Below are positions 25,363-32,333 of a stretch of DNA of 64,000 bases, in pieces. The notes beneath the pieces are model-generated. The model saw nothing but the letters and a program-made list of their open reading frames with translations, searched no databases and was not told where the DNA came from. Location of the stretch: NCBI RefSeq assembly GCF_029889905.1, contig NZ_JARANZ010000004.1:248001-312000 (forward strand). Direction: 5' to 3'. A program made the position numbers and the translations under genes. This stretch comes from Chromohalobacter sp. 11-W. Its GTDB lineage: Bacteria > Pseudomonadota > Gammaproteobacteria > Pseudomonadales > Halomonadaceae. Within the stretch, counting starts at the first letter, position 1, and every line of letters starts with the position of its first letter.

Positions 25363-26199
25363 ATGACCGACTTCATTACCGATTCCACGCGCGATCGACT
25401 TATCGAGGGCGTTCACGCCGCCGGCCAAGAAGTCATGGCGATCTACCGCCGCGACTTCGCCATCGAGGAAAAGGCCGACGCCAGCCCGCTCACCGAGGCG
25501 GACATGGCCTCGCACCACGCCCTGGTCGGGCTGCTGGAAGTGCTCACCCCCAAGGTGCCGATTCTCTCCGAAGAATCCGCCGAGATCCGCTACGAGACCC
25601 GCCAAACGTGGCAGCGTTACTGGCTGATCGACCCGCTGGACGGTACCAAGGAATTCATCAGCCACAATGGCGAGTTCACGCTCAATGTCGCCCTGGTGGA
25701 AGACGGCGTGCCGGTATTCGGCATCGTCCACGCGCCCGCGCTGGAAAGTGGCCCCGCGACCTGGTGGGGCCAGCACGGGCAGGGCGCCTACAAGCGCGAG
25801 AACGGCAGTGACGATCAACCGATTCACGCCCGCGCATTGCCCGATCCCCAGGCCGAACCCTGGAAGATCATCGGTAGCCGCCGCCATGGCGCCGACATCT
25901 TCGAAGCCTTCTGCCAGCGCCTGCCCACGCATGAATGTGTCTCCATGGGCAGCTCGTTGAAGCTATGCCTGGTCGCCGAAGGCCAAGCCGATCTCTACCC
26001 GCGCCTTGCCCCCACCTGCGAATGGGACACCGCCGCCGCCCAAGCCGTTGTCACCGCCGCTGGCGGCCAAGTGCTTGATGTCGAAACGCTCCAGCCGCTT
26101 CGCTGCAACCAGCAAGACAGCGTCTTGAACCCCTTCTTCATCGTCTGCGGTCAGCGCGACCAACGCTGGGAAAACGCCCTGCGCGAGAGCATCGCCTAA
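25363..26199 (+). CDS. cysQ: 3'(2'),5'-bisphosphate nucleotidase CysQ
   Basis: 278-aa inositol-monophosphatase-fold enzyme that hydrolyses PAP (from PAPS use) to AMP. Metal-site motifs: EADMASHHALVG (about 46), SEESAE (about 71), the DPLDGTKEF motif (about 89-97) and CEWDTAAAQAV (about 219). It fits the sulfate block at 53-58 kb functionally, being the enzyme that clears the PAP left by sulfotransferases, although 27 kb away. Its 3' end is partly duplicated at 30180-30213. Confidence 0.95.
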   Translation: MTDFITDSTRDRLIEGVHAAGQEVMAIYRRDFAIEEKADASPLTEADMASHHALVGLLEVLTPKVPILSEESAEIRYETRQTWQRYWLIDPLDGTKEFISHNGEFTLNVALVEDGVPVFGIVHAPALESGPATWWGQHGQGAYKRENGSDDQPIHARALPDPQAEPWKIIGSRRHGADIFEAFCQRLPTHECVSMGSSLKLCLVAEGQADLYPRLAPTCEWDTAAAQAVVTAAGGQVLDVETLQPLRCNQQDSVLNPFFIVCGQRDQRWENALRESIA

Positions 26200-26215
26200 C
26201 CCGGGGCAAAAGCTG

Positions 26216-26310
26216 CGGGATACGAGCCACGGGCCGCGAGCTACAGGCTACAATATTGCTCGAAGCCGCTCTTCACAGCGCCCCGAACCTGGCGCTCGAA
26301 GCCCGAAAAT
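26216..26310. repeat. Degenerate ACGAGC/GCTCGAAGC intergenic repeat, unit 1
   Basis: Short words such as ACGAGCCACG, GCGAGCTACA and GCGCTCGAAGCCCG recur. Similar text is found at 27733-27815, 28812-28860, 30208-30285 and 31824-31872, always between TA modules. Confidence 0.6.
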
Positions 26311-26353
26311 ATGAACGGTCGCCTGCTGCGACAAACGATCCAGGGGGATGACA

Positions 26354-26842
26354 ATGGCGGACGATATCCGTTGGCAACAGCGGTTCGCCAACTACATCAA
26401 TGTGTTTACCCGGTTGGAACAAGCTGTCGAGGCGTATGGCGACACGACGCTGGATATCATCAAGGAGGGTGTCATCCAGCGTTTCGAGTTCACTCACGAG
26501 CTTGCCTGGAAGGTGATGAAGGATTACCTGGAGCATGAAGGTATTCAAAACGTGACGGGATCACGCAGCGCAGCCCGGCATGCCTTCAACATCGGCCTTC
26601 TGGAAGACGGCCAAGCCTGGATGGATATGATAGAAACCCGTAACCATACGGTGCATGCATATCGTTACAGCATCCTGGAAACTGAATTCAAGAACATCGT
26701 CGAACGCTACTATCCGGCATTGAAGCAGTTTCGAGAGACGATGGAGGGCCAGCGCGAACTCGATAACGAAGCCCTACGCGAGCATATCGAGAGGGTTGGC
26801 CAGAGATTCGATGCGACCCATTCACCGTATCACCCTCGCTAA
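26354..26842 (+). CDS. HI0074-type HEPN protein (nucleotidyltransferase substrate-binding)
   Basis: 162-aa four-helix HEPN protein. FTRLEQAVEAYG, GVIQRFEFTHELAWKVMKDY (about 37-56) and ETRNHTVHAYRY define the HI0074 family; RNHTVHAY contains the RX4HXY motif of HepT toxins. The normal partner is an MNT nucleotidyltransferase directly downstream. Here the next gene is the MNT of a duplicated segment, whose first bases (a fragment of a higA 3' end) even supply this gene's TAA stop. AGGGGG at 26342 favours the start at 26354. Confidence 0.82.
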   Translation: MADDIRWQQRFANYINVFTRLEQAVEAYGDTTLDIIKEGVIQRFEFTHELAWKVMKDYLEHEGIQNVTGSRSAARHAFNIGLLEDGQAWMDMIETRNHTVHAYRYSILETEFKNIVERYYPALKQFRETMEGQRELDNEALREHIERVGQRFDATHSPYHPR

Positions 26843-26899
26843 AGCTGGCGGGATAACGCTGCCACGAGCAACGAGCAACGAGCCGAACGCCTTGCAGAG

Positions 26900-27208
26900 A
26901 TGAACACCATGCGCCTGACTGACAGCCAACGACACACCATCCGGCAGCTCGTCACCGACGAGCTTGGTCCGGGCAGCACGGTAAAGCTTTTCGGCTCACG
27001 GCTGGATGATAGCGCCCGTGGCGGCGATATCGACCTGTTCGTGGAAGTCGGCGCACCGGTGGAGCATCCCGCACAGCTCGCCGCCCGGCTCAGTGTGCGT
27101 ATCATGCGCGCCATGCACGGGCGCAAGGTGGATGTGCTGCTGAGTGCTCCGAATCTCAATGAGCAGACGATACACAAGCTGGCACGGGAACAAGGCGAGT
27201 GTCTATGA
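26900..27208 (+). CDS. MNT-type minimal nucleotidyltransferase antitoxin (MntA-like), copy 1
   Basis: 102 aa. The motif GSRLDDSARGGDIDL (about 34-48) is the GSX9DXD nucleotidyltransferase signature, with a third acidic residue near KVDVLL. In the HepT-MntA (type VII) system this enzyme adds AMP to a Tyr of the HEPN toxin. The stop overlaps the HEPN start (ATGA). Differs from copy 2 at FVEVG versus FVEVD. Confidence 0.88.
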   Translation: MNTMRLTDSQRHTIRQLVTDELGPGSTVKLFGSRLDDSARGGDIDLFVEVGAPVEHPAQLAARLSVRIMRAMHGRKVDVLLSAPNLNEQTIHKLAREQGECL

Positions 27209-27726
27209 ATAACAGTTCTATGAATGACAGTCCCATGAACGGCCGCCCTATGAACGACAATCTTGCGGAGCGCTTGCGCTTCCTGAAACGCGTGGTCGAG
27301 CGTGAGATCCACCATCTTCGCTACTCATCGGATCGCGTGTTTGCCGCGCCGTTCACCGAGGAACTTGCCGCCAGGCTGGGTGAAGATGAGGCATTGGCAG
27401 AGAAGCTGGAAGCCTACACCAGCCGATTCTGCCGACTTCAGGACACGACCGGCGATAAACTGCTTCCGCTTTGGCTACGTGCCCTGGGCGAGAAGACTGG
27501 GGCCGTTGCCGACAACCTGGATCGCGCCGAAAAGCTTGGTGTGCTCGATTCTGCCGACAAGTGGCTCGAGATTCGTCAGACACGTAATCAAATGATCCAT
27601 GAATACATCGAATCCCCTCAGGTGCTGGCCGACGCGCTTAATACAGCACATGACTATCAGGAAACGCTCATGGCGTTTGCCCATGCCATGCTCAGTGATG
27701 CCAAGCGGAGAAACTTGCTTGAGTAA
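27205..27726 (+). CDS. HEPN-domain toxin (HepT-like), copy 1
   Basis: 173 aa. The RX4HXY active-site motif RNQMIHEY (about 132-139) marks a HEPN RNase of the HepT type, with Tyr as the probable AMPylation target of the upstream MNT. The N-terminus is a five-residue repeat beginning with Met-Asn (MNNSS-MNDSP-MNGRP-MNDN), coded by four 15-bp units each with an ATG, so four in-frame starts are available. Protein is identical to copy 2. Confidence 0.85.
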   Translation: MNNSSMNDSPMNGRPMNDNLAERLRFLKRVVEREIHHLRYSSDRVFAAPFTEELAARLGEDEALAEKLEAYTSRFCRLQDTTGDKLLPLWLRALGEKTGAVADNLDRAEKLGVLDSADKWLEIRQTRNQMIHEYIESPQVLADALNTAHDYQETLMAFAHAMLSDAKRRNLLE

Positions 27727-27732
27727 GCCTGC

Positions 27733-27815
27733 GTCACGAGCCACGAGCTACAATATTTCACTAAGCCGCTCTCCACAGCGGCCCGGCCCTGGCGCTCGCA
27801 GCCCGCAGCGTAGAA
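27733..27815. repeat. Degenerate ACGAGC/GCGCTCG intergenic repeat, unit 2
   Basis: CACGAGCCACGAGCTACAAT and CTGGCGCTCGCAGCCCG resemble the unit at 26216-26310, including the CCGCTCT-CACAGCG core. Confidence 0.6.
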
Positions 27816-27834
27816 CAATAGCGATGCCGAAAGC

Positions 27835-27867
27835 ATCACGTGATATGCTATAGATCTATCAAGTGAT
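27835..27867. promoter_or_regulatory. Candidate operator pair of the ParS-RES module
   Basis: ATCACGTGAT (perfect palindrome, 27835-27844) and ATCAAGTGAT (27858-27867) lie 23 bp apart centre to centre, just upstream of the AGGAGG of the antitoxin gene. Confidence 0.5.
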
Positions 27868-27881
27868 GGAAGGAGGCGGCC

Positions 27882-28334
27882 ATGTCCAGCACGATCAAAG
27901 AGTATCGTCCCAAGGCGGTGGATCGGAAGAAGGGTTTCTGGCAGACCCTGGGCTTGCCTTCTCGAGGGCCAAAACTGCATGAAGCGCTGAGCGAAGGCGT
28001 TCCCTACGAGGTCTACACCAATCTCGCCGCTGTCTCTGGCCTGGAAAGCCAAGAGCTGGCGCGGTATGTCGTCATCTCCTCGGCCACCTTGCAGCGGAGA
28101 GCGAAAGCAGGCCACTTCAAGCGCGACGAAGGCGACCGTCTGTATCGTTTTGCTGAAGTCTACAAAAGTGCCGTCGACCTGTTCGAGGGAGACCGGCAGC
28201 GGGCCAACACCTGGCTGCTCAACCCGGTGCGTGGGCTAGGGGGCCAGCGTCCAGTCGAGATGATTGCGACGACCGCGGGGGCGGAAGCCGTGCTGGACCT
28301 TATCGGGCGGCTTGAGCACGGCGTTTTCGCATGA
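27882..28334 (+). CDS. Xre/ParS-type (DUF2384) antitoxin of a RES module
   Basis: 150 aa. The N-terminal HTH-like region (YEVYTNLAAVSGLESQELARY) and the C-terminal DUF2384 part (ANTWLLNPVRGLGGQRPVEM, about 107-126, then IGRLEHGVFA) are characteristic of MbcA/ParS/Xre antitoxins. AGGAGG precedes the ATG. The stop overlaps the RES toxin start by 4 bp. Confidence 0.92.
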   Translation: MSSTIKEYRPKAVDRKKGFWQTLGLPSRGPKLHEALSEGVPYEVYTNLAAVSGLESQELARYVVISSATLQRRAKAGHFKRDEGDRLYRFAEVYKSAVDLFEGDRQRANTWLLNPVRGLGGQRPVEMIATTAGAEAVLDLIGRLEHGVFA

Positions 28335-28795
28335 GCACGATACAAGGATACCGTCTCGTCAAGCGTAAGTGGCTCAAGAGCGCCTTCGATGGCGAAGGCG
28401 CCCGTTTATACGGTGGGCGGTGGAACAGCAAAGGAAAAGCTTGCGTATATCTCGCGAGTGCTGAGTCGCTGGCCATCCTCGAAGTGATGGTGCATCTCAA
28501 CGACTACCGCCTGTTGGAAGACTATGCGCTGCTCGAGGTGACGTTTCATGACGATGACCTCATGCAGCTTCCAGAGGATGGGCGACCGGACGATTGGATG
28601 GTTGAGCCAGCGCCATCGTCTACCGCCGAGATCGGCGACGGTTGGTTGGAAAGTCAGTCGAGTCTGGTGCTGGCCATACCGAGTGTCGTCGTGCCCAGGG
28701 AAACGAATTATCTCGTCAACCCGGAGCACCCCGGCTTCAAGGCAATGGTCGAGAGCGCCAAGGAAATGGCATTTACCCCGGATAAACGCCTCTGA
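28331..28795 (+). CDS. RES-domain toxin (NAD+-targeting), intact
   Basis: 154 aa. GARLYGGRWNSKGKACVYLA (about 23-42) with the conserved Arg and Tyr, SLAILEVMVHL with the Glu, and SSLVLAIPSVVVPRETNYLV with the Ser make up the RES fold. Known RES toxins deplete NAD+ or ADP-ribosylate targets. Complete pair with the upstream Xre antitoxin. Confidence 0.92.
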   Translation: MSTIQGYRLVKRKWLKSAFDGEGARLYGGRWNSKGKACVYLASAESLAILEVMVHLNDYRLLEDYALLEVTFHDDDLMQLPEDGRPDDWMVEPAPSSTAEIGDGWLESQSSLVLAIPSVVVPRETNYLVNPEHPGFKAMVESAKEMAFTPDKRL

Positions 28796-28864
28796 CGTTT
28801 TCCTCGAATACCAGAGCGCGTACTACGAGCAACGAGCGAGGCTGCCGCCCGCAGTGCCTGGCAA

Positions 28865-29206
28865 TCAAGGATGCTGTTGCAGGTAGTCGTTCAGCGCATG
28901 GCGGGTGAGGTCGTTGAGCGAGATGCCGTGCTGCGAGGCTGAAACGGCGGCGGCCAGGTGCAGGTCGTGGCCGACGCGCACGTTGAAGGACCCCTTGCAC
29001 GGCGTCTCGGGCGTCTCGCCGAGTTGCTCGCAGGTGGCGAGGTAGTCGTCGACGGCTTCGCGAAACGCGACTTCCAGCTCCGCCACTGTCTCGCCTTCGT
29101 AACTGACCAGGGCGCGAACGAACTGTAGCTTGCCGAACAGACAGTTGTCTTCGGTGCTGACGTCGAGAGAGCCGTAGTAGCCCCGGTACTTCAAGAGTTT
29201 TTCCAT
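28865..29206 (-). CDS. hicB: HicB-family antitoxin without HicA
   Basis: 113 aa. A HicB-like N-terminal domain (VRALVSYEGETVAELEVAFR and DDYLATCEQLGETPETPCKG) is followed by a RHH part (NVRVGHDLHLAAAVSASQHG, SLNDLTRHALNDYL). No HicA toxin is adjacent; upstream is a 23-codon frame (29206-29277) coupled by TAATG. The hicB start region is inside a duplicated segment and reappears fused to a higB remnant at 32.7 kb. Confidence 0.88.
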   Translation of the reverse strand: MEKLLKYRGYYGSLDVSTEDNCLFGKLQFVRALVSYEGETVAELEVAFREAVDDYLATCEQLGETPETPCKGSFNVRVGHDLHLAAAVSASQHGISLNDLTRHALNDYLQQHP

Positions 29207-29282
29207 TAGATCAGCCCTCCTGAGCGTAGCTGCTCGCTGAACGGCACGCTCTGGTGCGCTTCGAGTCGCACTAACATGTTCA

Positions 29283-29516
29283 CGTCACTCCCAGGAACTC
29301 GAGTCTTTGGGAAGCAGCCCATTGGGATCATGGACCTTTAGCATATCGCCTTCTCAGCGCGGTGGCTTCTTCGAGGGCCAGATAAAGTGCCGGTACCCCA
29401 GGGCGGTTCAGTCGACCACCATGTTCACCTGCACCGGCTCCGCTAGTAGGAGCAAATGCCCATCTAGGCACATGGACACGATAAGCCTCTGTTGCAAACC
29501 GCAGACGCTGGATCAT
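29283..29516 (-). pseudogene. RES-domain toxin relic with internal deletion
   Basis: The first 54 codons match the intact RES toxin at 32781-33299 (through LYLALEEATAL). Then the frame runs into RRRYAKGP and stop because the middle of the gene, including the conserved Ser region, is deleted; the original C-terminal codons (GLLPKDSSSWE) follow out of frame. Non-functional as a RES enzyme. Confidence 0.88.
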
Positions 29517-29704
29517 CCGGTGACCCCGGCTTTGAGCGACTGTACATAGCGCACCAGATCATCAGTGCGGCCAGCACTCACCAGTTGCTCGGGGGTTTGA
29601 TAGTCGAAAGGCGGTATCGGCTCATTGCGGAACCAGAATAGAGCGTCCGGCAGGTTGCCATTGATATCCGCGGCCACCCCCAGCACGCGGATGGCATCGC
29701 GTAG
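29513..29704 (-). pseudogene. 5'-truncated Xre/DUF2384 antitoxin relic
   Basis: Encodes LRDAIRVLGVAADINGNLPD and the rest of the C-terminal half of the antitoxin at 33296-33727 with few changes, but the N-terminal DNA-binding half is absent. At 29704 the sequence switches to a RelE fragment read on the other strand. Confidence 0.85.
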
Positions 29705-29774
29705 CAAGATCGTCGACGATGAGCTGGTGATTCTGGTGTTGGACATCGGCCCCAGAGGAGACATTTACAAATGA
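29705..29774 (+). pseudogene. RelE toxin C-terminal relic
   Basis: The frame KIVDDELVILVLDIGPRGD then IYK and stop matches the last strand pair of RelE toxins (compare ALQVLLVAVGTRRDEEVYK at 24.5 kb). Its stop overlaps the ATG of the following HTH antitoxin gene, showing it was the toxin of that module. Confidence 0.6.
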
Positions 29775-30178
29775 ACGCACAGATCATTGAACGGGAAGGG
29801 CGGCCAGAATAAGCCGTCATTCCTTATGACGAATACCGGGAGCTGTTGCACAAGGCTGAAGAGCTGGATGACGTGACAGCTTTTGATCATGCGACGCGCG
29901 AGCTGGCAGAGGGACGTGACGAGCTGGTGCCGGCAGAGGTGGTCGACCGGCTGCTTGCCGGGGAGAACCCCGTCAAGGTCTGGCGCGAACACCGCCGCTT
30001 GACCCAGGCCGCGCTGGCCGAGCCGGCTGGCGTATCCCAGTCGTACGTCGCCATGATCGAGCGCGGGGACCGAACCGGGCGTATCGAGGCACTGCGCAGG
30101 ATCGCCGATGTGCTCGGCGTGAGCCTGGATGACCTGCATGACGACGTACTGCGGGAAGACGAAGCAAGTGGGCCATAG
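29771..30178 (+). pseudogene. HTH (XRE) antitoxin gene with in-frame stop
   Basis: The 5' part reads MNAQIIEREGRPE, then TAA at 29810-29812, then AVIPYDEYRELLHKAEELDD in the same frame. The rest has an XRE HTH (HRRLTQAALAEPAGVSQSYV, MIERGDRTGRIEALRRIADV). In relatives a Tyr is expected at the TAA, so a single-base nonsense change is likely. Internal TTG/GTG starts after the stop could still make the HTH part. The toxin upstream is deleted. Confidence 0.75.
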
Positions 30179-30179
30179 A

Positions 30180-30213
30180 GATCGCCTTGCGCGAAAGCGT
30201 CGCCTAACCCGAG
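30180..30213 (+). repeat. Duplicated 3' end of cysQ
   Basis: Encodes IALRESVA and stop, matching the last codons ALRESIA of cysQ (26170-26203); about 28 of 33 bases agree through the shared GCCTAACCCG. It is followed by the same type of ACGAGC repeat that follows cysQ, so about 4 kb of TA DNA is bracketed by two cysQ ends. Confidence 0.65.
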
Positions 30214-30285
30214 CCACGAGCTAAAAGCTGCGAGCTACGAGCGGCGGGCTACGAGCGACAATGCCGCCCGAAGCCCGAAGCAAAT
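30208..30285. repeat. Degenerate ACGAGC/GCTACGAGC intergenic repeat, unit 4
   Basis: Several GAGCTACGAGC, GGGCTACGAGC and CCCGAAGCCCG words in a row, like the other intergenic units of the TA island. Confidence 0.6.
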
Positions 30286-30326
30286 ACGTCAAACTAGGGA
30301 TGTTTTGTAATCTTTTAGTTTACACA

Positions 30327-30345
30327 TGTAGCCAAATAGGCTACA
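30327..30345. promoter_or_regulatory. Operator of higBA
   Basis: TGTAGCC-AAATA-GGCTACA is a perfect 7-bp-arm inverted repeat, ending 9 bp before the higB start, in an AT-rich promoter stretch. Confidence 0.7.
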
Positions 30346-30354
30346 CTTACTCTA

Positions 30355-30630
30355 ATGATCAAGACGTTCAAAAACAAGGCCCTAGCGACGCTTTGGGAAA
30401 CCGGTACATCCAAAATCGACAAGCGTATGCATAGGCGCATTCTTATCCGCTTGGCTGTGATCAACGAAGCTGCCAGCGTCGAAGATATCAACCTACCAGG
30501 TTATAAGTTTCATGCTTTGCAGGGCTTCAACCCAAAGCGCTACACCGTACATGTGAACGGTCCTTGGTGCCTCACTTTTGAATTTGAGGCCGGCAACGCT
30601 TATCAAGTTAATTTTGAGCAATACCACTGA
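30355..30630 (+). CDS. higB: HigB-family toxin
   Basis: 91-aa RelE-superfamily endoribonuclease. MIKTFKNKALATLWETGTSK at the N-terminus, LPGYKFHALQGFNPKRYTVH (about 46-65) and AYQVNFEQYH at the end are HigB hallmarks. Toxin-first order, followed 18 bp later by higA. Confidence 0.92.
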   Translation: MIKTFKNKALATLWETGTSKIDKRMHRRILIRLAVINEAASVEDINLPGYKFHALQGFNPKRYTVHVNGPWCLTFEFEAGNAYQVNFEQYH

Positions 30631-30648
30631 CTAAAAGGTGAAGCCACC

Positions 30649-30957
30649 ATGGCTATTACTGCGAAGCAAAACCCCGACCGCTGCCCGCCGCACCCTGGCG
30701 AGGTGATCGAAGACATGCTGGAAGATATGGACTACAGCAAGGGCGATATTGCCCAGATGCTGGGCATTTCACGTCAGCAGCTGCACGCCATTCTCGCCAC
30801 ACGCAAGCCTGTCTCACCACAAACAGCCGCGCGGCTCGGCAAGCTGTTTGGTAACGGTCCGGGCCTGTGGCTACGGCTCCAGGCGGCCTATGACGCCTGG
30901 CATGCCGAGCGCGAAGTAGACGTCAGCGCGGTGCCCTCGCTAAAGCTGGCGGGATAA
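30649..30957 (+). CDS. higA: HigA-family antitoxin
   Basis: 102 aa. PPHPGEVIEDMLEDMDYSKG and DIAQMLGISRQQLHAILATR form the HigA HTH. The C-terminal AVPSLKLAG and stop are inside the first bases of the MNT-HEPN repeat; the same 24 bases recur at the start of copy 1 at 26.8 kb. Partner of the upstream HigB. Confidence 0.93.
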   Translation: MAITAKQNPDRCPPHPGEVIEDMLEDMDYSKGDIAQMLGISRQQLHAILATRKPVSPQTAARLGKLFGNGPGLWLRLQAAYDAWHAEREVDVSAVPSLKLAG

Positions 30958-30993
30958 CGCTGCCACGAGCAACGAGCCGAACGCCTTGCAGAG

Positions 30994-31302
30994 ATGAACA
31001 CCATGCGCTTGACTGACAGCCAACGACATACCATCCGGCAGCTCGTCACCGACGAGCTTGGTCCGGGCAGCACGGTAAAGCTTTTCGGCTCACGGCTGGA
31101 TGATAGCGCCCGTGGCGGCGATATCGACCTGTTCGTTGAGGTTGACGCGCCGGTGGAGCATCCCGCACAGCTCGCCGCCCGGCTCAGTGTGCGTATCATG
31201 CGCGCCATGCACGGGCGCAAGGTGGATGTGCTGCTGAGTGCTCCGAATCTCAATGAGCAGACGATACACAAGCTGGCACGGGAACAAGGCGAGTGTCTAT
31301 GA
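30994..31302 (+). CDS. MNT-type nucleotidyltransferase antitoxin (MntA-like), copy 2
   Basis: 102 aa, the same as copy 1 except FVEVD for FVEVG; the codons around it also differ silently, giving a small cluster of changes within about 17 bp at 31136-31152. GSX9DXD motif intact. Overlaps the HEPN gene by ATGA. Lies 36 bp after higA. Confidence 0.88.
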   Translation: MNTMRLTDSQRHTIRQLVTDELGPGSTVKLFGSRLDDSARGGDIDLFVEVDAPVEHPAQLAARLSVRIMRAMHGRKVDVLLSAPNLNEQTIHKLAREQGECL

Positions 31303-31820
31303 ATAACAGTTCTATGAATGACAGTCCCATGAACGGCCGCCCTATGAACGACAATCTTGCGGAGCGCTTGCGCTTCCTGAAACGCGTGGTCGAGCGTGAG
31401 ATCCACCATCTTCGCTACTCATCGGATCGCGTGTTTGCCGCGCCGTTCACCGAGGAACTTGCCGCCAGGCTGGGTGAAGATGAGGCATTGGCAGAGAAGC
31501 TGGAAGCCTACACCAGCCGATTCTGCCGACTTCAGGACACGACCGGCGATAAACTGCTTCCGCTTTGGCTACGTGCCCTGGGCGAGAAGACTGGGGCCGT
31601 TGCCGACAACCTGGATCGCGCCGAAAAGCTTGGTGTGCTCGATTCTGCCGACAAGTGGCTCGAGATTCGTCAGACACGTAATCAAATGATCCATGAATAC
31701 ATCGAATCCCCTCAGGTGCTGGCCGACGCGCTTAATACAGCACATGACTATCAGGAAACGCTCATGGCGTTTGCCCATGCCATGCTCAGTGATGCCAAGC
31801 GGAGAAACTTGCTTGAGTAA
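31299..31820 (+). CDS. HEPN-domain toxin (HepT-like), copy 2
   Basis: 173 aa, identical in sequence to copy 1, including the four-fold Met-Asn N-terminal repeat and RNQMIHEY. Two unlinked identical copies mean either MNT could neutralise both toxins. Confidence 0.85.
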   Translation: MNNSSMNDSPMNGRPMNDNLAERLRFLKRVVEREIHHLRYSSDRVFAAPFTEELAARLGEDEALAEKLEAYTSRFCRLQDTTGDKLLPLWLRALGEKTGAVADNLDRAEKLGVLDSADKWLEIRQTRNQMIHEYIESPQVLADALNTAHDYQETLMAFAHAMLSDAKRRNLLE

Positions 31821-31933
31821 GCTGGCGCCGCGAGTTATTACGTAGCCGGCGCTCGAAGCCCGCCGCCTAGTACGAGATGCATCCAACGGTTCTTCGCTGG
31901 TTAGAGTAGACCAAAGGTACACGAGGAAAATTG

Positions 31934-32128
31934 ATGATGAGTACCTCACTAGACCCTATCGTCTCGGAGTTCGAGACGCAGGAGCAAGCCGACCGTTACG
32001 ACCGGTGGTTTCGCGAGCGCATTCAGCAAAGCCTCGACGACCCGCGCCCCAACGTCCCCCATGACGAAGCGATGGCGCGTATCCGGGCCATGATCGAGTC
32101 CAAGAAGCACCGGCATGCTAACGGTTGA
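31934..32128 (+). CDS. RelB-like stability antitoxin
   Basis: 64 aa. STSLDPIVSEFETQEQADRY, DRWFRERIQQSLDDPRPNVP and HDEAMARIRAMIESKKHRHA fit the small RHH antitoxins usually followed by a RelE/ParE toxin. GAGG at 31923 supports the start (31937 is also possible). The toxin that should follow is truncated. Confidence 0.82.
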   Translation: MMSTSLDPIVSEFETQEQADRYDRWFRERIQQSLDDPRPNVPHDEAMARIRAMIESKKHRHANG

Positions 32129-32186
32129 GTGGCGTGCTTGGACGTACTCCACGCTCGCCGGGAATATCCCTAGCCGTCAACGGTGA
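32115..32186 (+). pseudogene. Truncated RelE/ParE toxin start
   Basis: An ATG overlapping the antitoxin end starts MLTVEWRAWTYSTLAGN and stops after 23 codons. MLTVEWR is the usual opening of a RelE/ParE toxin; the rest has been lost or replaced. Confidence 0.5.
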
Positions 32187-32269
32187 TGCACCGGGCTGGC
32201 GCTCCAGTTTCTCTCGCCTTCGACGGTCGTTACTGGTGTCCGGATTTAGTGGTTGATCGACACAGTCAA

Positions 32270-32290
32270 AGGGCGCCGTTGTGGCGCCCT
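32270..32290 (-). terminator. Possible terminator after the minus-strand higA
   Basis: AGGGCGCC-GTTGT-GGCGCCCT, an 8-bp stem 44 bp past the higA stop on the minus strand; only a short T-run (TTT) follows. Confidence 0.5.
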
Positions 32291-32333
32291 ACCCATAATC
32301 CATTTGGCTTGGGGAAATTTTCTCAAACCACGC

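Larger units (their letters stand above)
26833..27728 (+). repeat. MNT-HEPN duplication, copy 1 (896 bp)
   Basis: Near-identical to 30934-31822 (889 bp). The length difference is one extra 7-bp ACGAGCA unit near 26864. It begins with the last 24 bases of a higA gene and ends just past the HEPN stop codon. Differences cluster at 27042-27058 in the MNT gene. Confidence 0.95.
29190..29704 (-). repeat. RES-Xre duplication, copy 1 (decayed)
   Basis: Corresponds to 32686-33493 with scattered substitutions and one large internal deletion (about 295 bp) in the RES toxin gene. It starts in the first codons of hicB and ends inside the antitoxin gene, where the sequence jumps to a RelE fragment. Confidence 0.9.
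30934..31822 (+). repeat. MNT-HEPN duplication, copy 2 (889 bp)
   Basis: Near-identical to 26833-27728. Here the opening bases are the genuine 3' end of higA, so this location looks like the parental arrangement higB-higA-MNT-HEPN. Confidence 0.95.

Noticed and set aside
26190-26210. GCCTAAC after cysQ and again at 30202, resembling an integron attC end
   Set aside because: No matching GTTRRRY partner sites and no integrase in the window; it is explained by the duplicated cysQ 3' end.
29206-29277. 23-codon frame before hicB (and its copy at 32.7 kb) as a HicA toxin
   Set aside because: The translation has no HicA features (no dsRBD-like core or catalytic His); kept only as a coupled short frame of unknown meaning.
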